Assembly (NCBI GenBank): GCA_948875265.1
Contig: CAQRYF010000007.1
Location: forward strand, 1-42,213
Origin: an uncultured Clostridia bacterium
GTDB taxonomy: Bacteria; Bacillota; Clostridia; TANB77; CAG-508
DNA: 42,213 nt
Reading direction: 5' to 3'
Numbering within the stretch: position 1 is the stretch's first letter; each line of letters opens with the position of its first letter. Below are positions 34,791 to 41,866 of the stretch, in pieces. Position numbers and translations under genes: made by a program. Below the pieces are notes generated by a model, which ran no database searches, was not told the origin of the DNA, and worked only from the letters and a program-made list of their open reading frames with translations.

Positions 34791-35585
34791 ATGATATATA
34801 CAAATACAGATAAGTTAGATAAGATAAAATTAAATCAAAACAATGTATACATAGCAATAGATTTTGATAAAACTATTACAAGTGTAGAAAGCATAGATTC
34901 ATGGGATGCTGCTGGTAATATATTAGGAAAAGAGTTTAAAAAAGAACTAGGAGATTTATATGAAAAATATGGTCCAATTGAAAGAAGTTATTCAATAGGC
35001 TTTAAAGAAAAAGAAATAGCTATGGAAGAATGGTATTCAGAATGCATGGGATTATATTACAAATATGGTCTTACAAATGAAAAGCTAATTAAGTCTATTG
35101 ATGAAAGCAACATAATTTTTAGAAAAGGTGCAAAAGAATTTTTACAGGATATGAATTTAAAAAATGTATCAGTAATAATATTATCAGCAGGGATAGGAAA
35201 TGTAATAGAACGTTTTTTAAAAACAAATAATTGTTATTTTGATAATGTTTATATAATAAGTAATTTTATTGAATTTGATAATGATGGGAAAATGAAAAAA
35301 TTTGAAGATTGTAAAATGATACATACTTTAAACAAAACAATGAAAAACCATTTACCAAAACAAATAGAAGAAAATCTAAATACTAAACAATATAAAATAT
35401 TATTTGGGGATTTGATAGAAGACAAAAAAATGGTAGAAGAAAAAGATTTAAAAAACACTATAACAGTATGTTTTTTAAATAAAAGTACAGAAGTGGATTT
35501 AGATAAATTTAATACCAATTTTGATATTGTTTTAAGCGAAAATGATGCGAATTTTAAAATTGCAGAAAAAATAGTTTTTAATTAA
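34791..35585 (+). CDS. HAD phosphatase, pyrimidine 5'-nucleotidase (UMPH-1)-like
   Basis: A 264-residue HAD-superfamily protein. Motif 1 is AIDFDKTITSVES with the nucleophile Asp, motif 2 the Ser of VIILSAGIGNVI, motif 3 the Lys region near KFEDCK, and motif 4 FGDLIEDKKM. The spacing and the large helical cap resemble cytosolic 5'-nucleotidase III (UMPH-1) more than other HAD enzymes. The exact substrate cannot be read from sequence. A short GGAG precedes ATG 34791. Divergent from murT. Confidence 0.75.
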   Translation: MIYTNTDKLDKIKLNQNNVYIAIDFDKTITSVESIDSWDAAGNILGKEFKKELGDLYEKYGPIERSYSIGFKEKEIAMEEWYSECMGLYYKYGLTNEKLIKSIDESNIIFRKGAKEFLQDMNLKNVSVIILSAGIGNVIERFLKTNNCYFDNVYIISNFIEFDNDGKMKKFEDCKMIHTLNKTMKNHLPKQIEENLNTKQYKILFGDLIEDKKMVEEKDLKNTITVCFLNKSTEVDLDKFNTNFDIVLSENDANFKIAEKIVFN

Positions 35586-35623
35586 AAAAATATATATAAT
35601 TAAAAAGGAATAAGGAGGAAAAT

Positions 35624-36310
35624 ATGAAAAAATTAGGAAATGTTTTATGGGGATTGGTTATAATAGCTATAGGTGTTATTATAGGATTAAATTCAATAGG
35701 ATTAACAAATATTAATATCTTTTTTAGTGGATGGGGGACTTTATTTATTATAGTTCCAAGCTTTATTGGATTAATTAAAGAGGATAGCAAAACTTGGAGT
35801 TTTATTTGGCTAGTAGTAGGAATAGTATTGTTACTTTGTGCTCAAGATATCTTATCATTTAGAATTATAAGAAAATTAATTATTCCATTTATATTGGTTA
35901 TGGTAGGAATTAGTCTTATATTTAAAGATACTATTAACAAAAATGTAAGTGAAAAGATAAAAACTTTAAATAGCAATAACAAAGAAGGATTAGAAGATTA
36001 TTGTGCAACATTTGGTAGTCAAAAAATAGATTTATCTGGTCAAGAATTTAAAGGTGCAAATATTGATGCAGTATTTGGAGGAGTTGATATAGATATACAA
36101 AAATCAACAATATCTAAAGATCAAGTAATAAATGCAAATGCAATATTTGGAGGAATTGAAATAAAAGTACCTCAAAATGTAAATATTAAAGTTAAATCTA
36201 CACCTATATTTGGAGGAGTAACTAATAAAGTAAAAGCACAATATAATGAGAGTTTACCAACTATATATATTAATAGTGTTGCTTTATTTGGAGGTGTTGA
36301 AATAAAATGA
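35624..36310 (+). CDS. LiaF-like membrane protein
   Basis: A 228-residue protein with four hydrophobic segments in the first 110 residues (LiaI-LiaF-like transmembrane domain: LWGLVIIAIGVIIGLNSIG, GWGTLFIIVPSFIGL, FIWLVVGIVLLL, FILVMVGISLIF). The soluble C-terminal domain has repeated GG strands (FGGVDIDIQ, FGGIEIKVP, FGGVEIK), typical of cell-wall-active antibiotic response proteins. LiaF-type proteins modulate envelope-stress two-component systems, but no such system is in the window. It overlaps the next gene by four bases (ATGA). Confidence 0.82.
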   Translation: MKKLGNVLWGLVIIAIGVIIGLNSIGLTNINIFFSGWGTLFIIVPSFIGLIKEDSKTWSFIWLVVGIVLLLCAQDILSFRIIRKLIIPFILVMVGISLIFKDTINKNVSEKIKTLNSNNKEGLEDYCATFGSQKIDLSGQEFKGANIDAVFGGVDIDIQKSTISKDQVINANAIFGGIEIKVPQNVNIKVKSTPIFGGVTNKVKAQYNESLPTIYINSVALFGGVEIK

Positions 36311-37152
36311 CATCTTTACAAAAAATAATAAAATATGCGGCGATAGCATTTGCAATATATTTATCAATAATGATAATAAGTATGATAGTATTTGGAATAA
36401 CATTAATATTTGGTATTTCTACAGGAATAGATATGTATGAAGAAAGTAAACAAGAAAAACAGGAAATGATATCAAATGATTTTATAGATATTACAGAATT
36501 AGAAAATTTGGATATAGACTTAAAAGAATGTAAATTAGAGATAAAAAAAGGTGAATCATTAAAAGTAGAATATGATAAAGTTAATACAGATTTTGAGTGT
36601 GTATTAAATGGAAAGACATTAAAGATAAAAGATAATAGAGTGAATATAAATTGGTTTAATTTTTCAAAGGTACAATCAAATATGATAATATATATACCAG
36701 AAACAACGCAATTAAGTAAAGTTGATATAAATTTGGGAGCTGCAGATACAAACATAGAGTACTTAAAATGTGAGAAATTAAATATTAATACTGGTGCAGG
36801 AAGATGCCATATACAAGACTTGATTGCTCAAGATGCAAAAGTAGAATGTGGAGCAGGAGAAACATCAATTGATGAAACAACATTAGATACATTAAAGTTA
36901 GATGGTGGAGTTGGAAAAACTAGCATTACAGGAAGTATAAATCAAAGTGCTAATATTAATGCAGGAGTAGGAAGATTAGAAATAAATTTAATAGGAAGTA
37001 GTGAAGATTACAAAATTAAAGCAGAAACAGGATTAGGACAATTTGTTGTTGATAATAAAAGAGTAACTGATAATCAAATTATAGGAACAGGAAATGTTGA
37101 TATTGATATTGATGCTGGAGTGGGTGAAACAATAGTAAGTTTTATTGAATAA
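36307..37152 (+). CDS. DUF4097 family beta-helix protein with N-terminal membrane anchor
   Basis: A 281-residue protein. One membrane segment (about 10-38) is followed by a repetitive outer domain of short strands with GAGxxxI turns (NLGAADTNIEYL, NTGAGRCHIQDL, ECGAGETSIDET, DGGVGKTSITG, NAGVGRLEINL, ETGLGQFVVD, DAGVGETIVSF), the pattern of DUF4097/bactofilin-like beta-solenoids. Translation is coupled to the LiaF-like gene upstream; together they look like an envelope-stress pair. Function inferred from family and context. Confidence 0.85.
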   Translation: MTSLQKIIKYAAIAFAIYLSIMIISMIVFGITLIFGISTGIDMYEESKQEKQEMISNDFIDITELENLDIDLKECKLEIKKGESLKVEYDKVNTDFECVLNGKTLKIKDNRVNINWFNFSKVQSNMIIYIPETTQLSKVDINLGAADTNIEYLKCEKLNINTGAGRCHIQDLIAQDAKVECGAGETSIDETTLDTLKLDGGVGKTSITGSINQSANINAGVGRLEINLIGSSEDYKIKAETGLGQFVVDNKRVTDNQIIGTGNVDIDIDAGVGETIVSFIE

Positions 37153-37170
37153 GAACTGCTTAATGTAAAC

Positions 37171-37210
37171 AAAAAACTTGTTAGAATAATTAATTTTAAC
37201 AAGTTTTTTT
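37171..37210. terminator. Bidirectional terminator
   Basis: AAAAAACTTGTTA (37171-37183) pairs with TAACAAGTTTTTT (37197-37209). It ends the DUF4097 gene and overlaps the last codons of the convergent YcxB-like gene. Confidence 0.8.
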
Positions 37211-37720
37211 GTATTTAAACCAACACTTCTTACTAATAAAATTAGAAAATTCATTAGAAGAACCTATAGTAAATGTACTTTTATCGATTAAAAAAGCATG
37301 AGTTCTATCAATATATAAATAGAAAAATGTAGAAGTTTCAAATATTTTATATAGTCTTCTATATTTTATGGTCTGGTATTTTAATCTATTTTGAATTTTA
37401 AAATATTTATCAAAAAATGTAAAAGTAAACTCTTCTTCATTTTGTATTTTATCACTTTTAAATTCTTTTGATGCAACACAAATAGGATGGAAAAATCTCC
37501 AAAGAAGAAAACAAGTTAGTCCTATACAAAAAAGTATTGCAATTGTATAGTTGTGATATTTTACTTGTATTGTTAAGCAAAACAAAATCAAAGCAATAAT
37601 AGTTATAGTATAAAAAATATGACTTAATCTATATTTTTTATTATGAAAAAGCAAAAATTCTTCATATATATCTTTATTATATTTCATAGTATTTTTAAAT
37701 AATATATCCAAATAAATCAC
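37196..37720 (-). CDS. YcxB-like membrane protein
   Basis: About 174 residues. Two membrane segments (about 35-53 and 58-75) are followed by a C-terminal YcxB-like domain (FTFTFFDKYFKIQNRLKYQTIKYRRLYKIFETSTFFYLYI, given here only as its traits: aromatic strands, then FLIDKSTF). Function unknown. The start is uncertain: GTG at 37720 lies directly on AGGTGA, a TTG nine bases on has better spacing, and an ATG is 33 bases further. Confidence 0.6.
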   Translation of the reverse strand: MIYLDILFKNTMKYNKDIYEEFLLFHNKKYRLSHIFYTITIIALILFCLTIQVKYHNYTIAILFCIGLTCFLLWRFFHPICVASKEFKSDKIQNEEEFTFTFFDKYFKIQNRLKYQTIKYRRLYKIFETSTFFYLYIDRTHAFLIDKSTFTIGSSNEFSNFISKKCWFKYKKTC

Positions 37721-37823
37721 CTAAAAAATTATATCATACTTTTAAGAAAATACAAAAAATCTATTAAATAATTGTAACTATTTTTTAAATAGAAAATATA
37801 ATAAAATATTAGGAGTGATTATT

Positions 37824-38272
37824 ATGGCATATTCAGATAGAGAGTTATTAGCAAGAATTGTACAATGTGAAGCTCGGACGGAGAAGGAGATAATGGTATG
37901 AAAGCAGTTGCAACAGTTACATTAAATCGTGTATATGCACCTAATGGAGAATATGCTAGAGTATCGCAAGGAGGAAGTATAAGAAATATCATATTTCAAC
38001 AAGGACAATATGACTGTGCAAGAGAAACTATAAGAAATCAATATAATCCTCAAAATATATATAATATGAATCCAACTGACGTACATTATAATATAGCAGA
38101 CTGGGCATTAGCAGGTAATAGACTAAATGAAATAGGAGAATGCCTATGGTACTTAAATCCGTTTAGACCAACTTGTGGTTCAACATTTCCTAGTAATGGC
38201 TCAGGAACATTTCATACTAGATTAGGAGATCATTGCTTTTATAGACCAACTAGCAAATATTCACAAACATAA
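37824..38272 (+). CDS. cwlJ: Spore cortex-lytic hydrolase CwlJ, continuous only with two consecutive +1 shifts
   Basis: Cell wall hydrolase (Hydrolase_2, SleB/CwlJ family) that breaks the spore cortex during germination. ATG at 37824 gives MAYSDRELLARIVQCEA, and then two adjacent CGGA sites (37875 and 37879) must each be read as glycine to give CEAGGEGDNGMKAVATVTLNR (stated as its traits: two conserved Glu flanking the glycines, then NRV). The total is 148 residues, CwlJ length; SleB would be longer with a peptidoglycan-binding domain. Unshifted translation ends after about 25 residues. gerQ follows by 25 bp as in Bacillus, where GerQ is needed for CwlJ localisation. This supports the CwlJ call. 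Confidence 0.9.
37875..37882 (+). other. Double recoding site in cwlJ: CGGACGGA read as Gly18-Gly19
   Basis: GAA GCT is followed by CGGA CGGA. Each C must be skipped to give GGA GGA GAA GGA GAT AAT GGT ATG. One skip alone leads to GGA CGG AGA AGG AGA TAA, a stop. So the second CGG comes into frame only after the first shift and is itself shifted, which is what a four-base reading predicts. The two glycines lie between the conserved glutamates of the active site. Confidence 0.92.
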
Positions 38273-38297
38273 TTAATTTAAGAGAGGAGATTTTGTT

Positions 38298-38639
38298 ATG
38301 GCAAATTCTGAAGAAAGTATAAACAAAAGAGAAACAAGACAAGTAGAGATAAATCAAAGCTCACCAGAGATATTGACTAATCCAATTTATACACCAGGTT
38401 TCTTACGAGAACAAATTGGTAAATTAATGAGGGTAGAGTTTTTGATAGGAACTAATAATCTAGTAGATAGAATAGGAATCCTCCAAGATGTTGGAGCAAG
38501 TTACATTTTACTTCGTTCTTTTGAAAATGATAGTTTAGTATATTGTGATATATATTCAATAAAATTTATAACAATATCAACTACAGGAATATATGGGGCG
38601 ATGAATAATAGAACGAATAATGGATATGGATATTATTAG
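38298..38639 (+). CDS. gerQ: Spore coat protein GerQ
   Basis: Inner spore coat protein required for CwlJ placement or function. The 113-residue protein has an Asn/Ser-rich N-terminal tail. The GerQ domain contains TPGFLREQIGKLMRVEFLIG, TNNLVDRIG, VGASYILLRSF and CDIYSIKFITIS. GAGAGGAG start. Its place directly downstream of cwlJ mirrors the cwlJ-gerQ pair in Bacillus. Probably expressed in the mother cell, though I could not define a sporulation promoter. Confidence 0.92.
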   Translation: MANSEESINKRETRQVEINQSSPEILTNPIYTPGFLREQIGKLMRVEFLIGTNNLVDRIGILQDVGASYILLRSFENDSLVYCDIYSIKFITISTTGIYGAMNNRTNNGYGYY

Positions 38640-38640
38640 A

Positions 38641-38672
38641 AAATAGTACTTATATTTAAGTACTATTTTTTT
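38641..38672 (+). terminator. Terminator after gerQ
   Basis: AAATAGTACTTA (38641-38652) pairs with TAAGTACTATTT (38657-38668), followed by further T. Confidence 0.85.
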
Positions 38673-38756
38673 ATGTCTTATTTTATATGAATATTAAAAA
38701 TATGTCTTGCATAAAAATGTATATGATGATAAAATCTCTGTAAAAGGTGAAATTAG

Positions 38757-38995
38757 ATTAAATACATTAATAATATAGAAACTAAATTGGGTAAAATAGG
38801 TATAATCGAAGAAGATGGACAAATAATAAAAGTAGATATTAATAATAAAAATATGAATAAAGATATGATAAGAAAAGATACTAAATACCTTGTCATAGAG
38901 TGATAGGAAGTAATGGTAAACTTATTGGATATGCTTTAGGTTTAGATATAAAAAAATGGATTTTAGATTTAGAAAAATATAATAAGGAAGTATAA
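38757..38995 (+). pseudogene. Remnant of methylated-DNA--protein-cysteine methyltransferase (ogt)
   Basis: Two pieces of an Ogt/MGMT-type alkyl-transferase are visible. Frame 38757 encodes KYINNIETKLGKIGIIEEDG, an N-terminal match. From 38888 another frame encodes PCHRVIGSNGKLIGYALG, carrying the active-site PCHRV, then DIKKWILDLEKYNKEV and TAA. About 90 residues between them are missing and the frames differ. The likely start codon is ATT (38757), eight bases after AGGTGA, apparently mutated from ATG. This break does not involve CGG. trxB uses a ribosome binding site within its 3' end, suggesting they were one operon. Confidence 0.85.
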
Positions 38996-39000
38996 GAATT

Positions 39001-39864
39001 ATGTATGATGTTATAATAATAGGAGCAGGACCAGCAGGAATAACAGCTAGTTTATATACAAAAAGAGCTAATTTAAAAGTAGCAATAATATATAAAGATA
39101 AATCAAGTTTAGAAAAAACAGAAAAAATAGAAAATTATTATGGATTCGAAAATGGTATAGATGGTAAAAAATTATATATAACAGGAATTAAACAAGCTCA
39201 AAATTTAGGTGTAGAAGTAAAGGAAGAAGAAGTAATAAAAGTAGAAATGACATCTAATGGATTTAAAGCATTTACATCAAAAGGAGAATACAATTCAAAA
39301 ACAATAATATTTGCAACTGGAAGTAAGAAAAACAAACCTAAGATAAAGGGAATTGAAAAATTTGAGGGAAAAGGCGTTAGTTATTGTGCAGTATGTGATG
39401 GTTTTTTCTATAGAAATAGGAGTGTATCAGTTCTAGGAAGCGGAAATTATGCAATATCAGAAACTAATGAACTAATAAACATAGCAAATGATATTACTAT
39501 ACTAACAAATGGAGAGAAAGTACCAGAATTCAGAGCTGATAATGTGAAAATAGATACAAAAGAAATAAAAGAGATTCATGGTGAAAATAAAGTAGAAGAA
39601 ATAGAATTTAAAGATGGAACAAAAATAGAAACAGATGGAATATTTATAGCCCAAGGAGTTGCTAGCAGTTCTGATTTTGCAAAAAAATTAGGAGTAATTA
39701 CTAAAAATGACAATATAGTTGTAAATGAAAATATGGAAACTAATATAAAAGGGATATATGCTTGTGGAGATTGTACAGGAGGTTTATTACAAATATCAAA
39801 AGCAGTATATGAAGGAACAAAGGCAGGATTACAAGCTATACGATATATAAGAAATATAAATTAA
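39001..39864 (+). CDS. trxB: Thioredoxin reductase-like flavoprotein
   Basis: FAD-dependent disulfide reductase of the thioredoxin pathway. The 287-residue protein has the N-terminal FAD loop GAGPAGITAS, the redox pair CAVCD (Cys129, Cys132) and a second nucleotide-binding region VLGSGNYAIS. That second loop is GSGNYA, where typical NADPH enzymes have GGGxxA with downstream HRR residues; here the segment reads ITILTNGEK without HRR. It may therefore use ferredoxin or another donor, as in clostridial flavin thioredoxin reductases; this is inference. C-terminal ACGDCTGGLLQISKA. trxA follows. Confidence 0.9.
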   Translation: MYDVIIIGAGPAGITASLYTKRANLKVAIIYKDKSSLEKTEKIENYYGFENGIDGKKLYITGIKQAQNLGVEVKEEEVIKVEMTSNGFKAFTSKGEYNSKTIIFATGSKKNKPKIKGIEKFEGKGVSYCAVCDGFFYRNRSVSVLGSGNYAISETNELINIANDITILTNGEKVPEFRADNVKIDTKEIKEIHGENKVEEIEFKDGTKIETDGIFIAQGVASSSDFAKKLGVITKNDNIVVNENMETNIKGIYACGDCTGGLLQISKAVYEGTKAGLQAIRYIRNIN

Positions 39865-39926
39865 ATATTAATATTAAAGTGATGTTTTTTGGAAATAAAT
39901 AGAAAGCATCAAAAGGAGGAATAAAG

Positions 39927-40238
39927 ATGAGTGTATTAAAAATAACAAGTGAAAATTATAAGGAAGAAGTTTTAGAGTCAAATAAAACAGTATTAATTGA
40001 CTTCTATGCAGATTGGTGTGGACCATGTAGAATGATGGGACCAATTATTGATGAGATAGAAAAAGAAGTATCTAATGAAATAAAAGTTGGAAAAGTAAAT
40101 GTAGATGAAAATCGAGACTTAGCAATGGAATATGGAGTAATGAGTATTCCTACTATTGTTATAATAAAAAACGGAAAAATAATCAAAACATTTGTAGGAG
40201 TAAGAGATAAGGATGAAATAAAAGAAGCATTAAAATAG
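39927..40238 (+). CDS. trxA: Thioredoxin
   Basis: Small redox protein of 103 residues with the active site DWCGPCR (Cys31, Cys34 after Trp30), cis-proline loop SIPTIV and the usual fold. AAGGAGG start. Partner of the reductase 62 bp upstream. No other cysteines. Confidence 0.97.
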   Translation: MSVLKITSENYKEEVLESNKTVLIDFYADWCGPCRMMGPIIDEIEKEVSNEIKVGKVNVDENRDLAMEYGVMSIPTIVIIKNGKIIKTFVGVRDKDEIKEALK

Positions 40239-40264
40239 AATTACTGAATTTCTTGATTTTTATT

Positions 40265-40381
40265 TTCCAGATTTTCTCGATTTGGGGTCGGGTCTTAAAA
40301 TGGGAATTATAGTTTTTATATATTTAATATTTTTAGATTTTCCCATTTTAAGACCCGACCCCAAATCGAGAAAATCTGGAA
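40265..40381. repeat. Perfect 42-bp inverted repeat with GGGGTCGGG core
   Basis: Left arm 40265-40306 and right arm 40340-40381 are exact reverse complements over 42 bases, separated by 33 bp. The arms contain TTTGGGGTCGGGTCTTAAAA. Such a perfect pair means recent insertion or strong correction. It lies between the convergent trxA and pseudouridine synthase genes and can act as a terminator for both. Its arm is related to the hairpin inside priA. Confidence 0.9.
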
Positions 40382-40387
40382 GATTTT

Positions 40388-41269
40388 TTAATATATCAAT
40401 TTTTGCATATCATTTGGTAAATTAGATTTGAAACATAATTGTTTTTTTGATATCGGATGTATTAATATAATTCTGAAACTATGTAAAGCTTGCCTAGTAA
40501 TTAAATTAGAAGAGTTACCATATAAAGTATCTCCTAAAAGTGGATGGCCAATATTGCTTAAATGAACTCTAATTTGATGAGTTCGACCTGTTTCTAATTT
40601 GCATTTTACTAAACTATAATTTTCAAATTCATCTATAACTTCGTAATGAGTAACAGACTTTTGGCCTTTATCATAATCAATACATCTTTCAATAATACTT
40701 CCTTCTTTTCTTGCTATGGGAAGGTTTATAGTTCCATTTTTATCTTCAAATGGTTTTTCAGCAATACATAAATATTCTTTCTTAAAGATATTATTTTGCA
40801 TTTGCTTACTAAATGCTTCCTGAATATATTCACATTTAGCAAATATAACTAATCCAGAAGTATTGAAATCTAACCTATTAACTGGTCTTATTTTTTTCTT
40901 TAATTCAATTAAATCAAAATAATATTTAATACCATTAGATAAGGAATTATCATAATGTAACTGAGAGGGATGAATTGCAATACCTGCAGGTTTATTAACA
41001 ACTAAAAGCCATTCGTCTTCATAAATTATGTCTAAATCCATCTTCGTTGGTACAATATTAGAATTGTCTTCGTCTATGCTTAAATCAATAGTTATAACAT
41101 CATCTCTTTTGATTGGCCAACGTGTATTACACATTTTTCCATTAAGAGAAATTTTATTATTTTTAATCAGTTTGGCTATCAAACGAGTTGAAAATTCAAA
41201 TTCTTTATTTAATATTTCATTTATATTTTTATAGTTATCACTTTCTCTAACAATATATTTTAGTTCCAT
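40388..41269 (-). CDS. RluA family pseudouridine synthase
   Basis: Converts uridine to pseudouridine in rRNA or tRNA. The 293-residue protein has an N-terminal S4-like part (STRLIAKLIKNNKISLNGK). The catalytic domain includes RPVNRLDFNTSGLVIFAK with the catalytic Asp in RLD, then CKLETGRTHQIRVHLSNIGHPLLGDTLYG. This is RluD/RluC-like, but the target site cannot be told from sequence. GAGG start. Its 3' end abuts the 42-bp inverted repeat. Confidence 0.93.
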   Translation of the reverse strand: MELKYIVRESDNYKNINEILNKEFEFSTRLIAKLIKNNKISLNGKMCNTRWPIKRDDVITIDLSIDEDNSNIVPTKMDLDIIYEDEWLLVVNKPAGIAIHPSQLHYDNSLSNGIKYYFDLIELKKKIRPVNRLDFNTSGLVIFAKCEYIQEAFSKQMQNNIFKKEYLCIAEKPFEDKNGTINLPIARKEGSIIERCIDYDKGQKSVTHYEVIDEFENYSLVKCKLETGRTHQIRVHLSNIGHPLLGDTLYGNSSNLITRQALHSFRIILIHPISKKQLCFKSNLPNDMQKLIY

Positions 41270-41338
41270 AATTTCCTCTTTTCTATGATAATAATTATAT
41301 AATAATTTTTCTTAAAAGTAAAAGTTAATTTAAATAAG

Positions 41339-41360
41339 TGTCGAATTTTGCGATGAAAAA
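41339..41360 (+). repeat. 22-bp intergenic motif, copy 2
   Basis: Same motif as 22578-22599 with one difference (TGTCGAATT, T, TGCGATGAAAAA). It lies in the 441-bp gene-free stretch 41270-41710, in which I see nothing else beyond AT-rich DNA and an isolated AAAGGAGG at 41603 without a following ORF. Confidence 0.5.
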
Positions 41361-41710
41361 TGATTGCGAAGCTTGTTGTTTTGTGTTTTAATAAGTATAT
41401 GCAATAAATATTTTAAAGGTTGCATAATTTAAAATGAATTGTTATCAAAAGTTTAAAAATTAATTAATTCTATGAAAATATAAAATTAAATCAAAAAGTG
41501 ATTTTTATAAGAGAAATTAAAGATTATTAAATTAGAAAGATTAAAATCAAAAAGTTAAAATCAAATTTTAATTCTAAATTATCAATAAAGTAGAAAATAA
41601 AGAAAGGAGGTATTTTGCGATACTTTTAAATGTTTATTGTAAATATAGTAAAAATTTACGAAAAAGTTCTTGCAAAAGGGGAGGATTTTTAGTAAAATGG
41701 AAGGAGAATA

Positions 41711-41866
41711 ATGGTAAGAAAAAACAAAGAGATATATAGACTACCACTTACAAATGATTATGTATTTAAAAGAGTGTTTGCAAAAGAAGGAAATGAAGAT
41801 ATATTAAAAGATTTTTTAGAAGCGATATTAGATATAGAAATACAAAAGATAGAAGTGCAAAACCGA
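41711..41866 (+). pseudogene. 5' fragment of an Rpn/PD-(D/E)XK family gene cut by an insertion sequence
   Basis: With AAGGAG before the ATG, it encodes KNKEIYRLPLTNDYVFKRVF, typical of the N-terminus of Rpn-type recombination-promoting nuclease/putative transposase proteins. Homology stops after about 50 residues, where an IS end begins; the ORF closes in the IS at 41875. The rest of the gene, if present, lies beyond the window. Confidence 0.8.

Noticed and set aside
641..37882. Systematic sequencing or assembly error that inserts C before GG
   Set aside because: The extra C is always at the first base of a glycine codon, never before GG in another frame, and no such breaks occur in about 40 other genes rich in GGA. 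Not fully excluded without reads.
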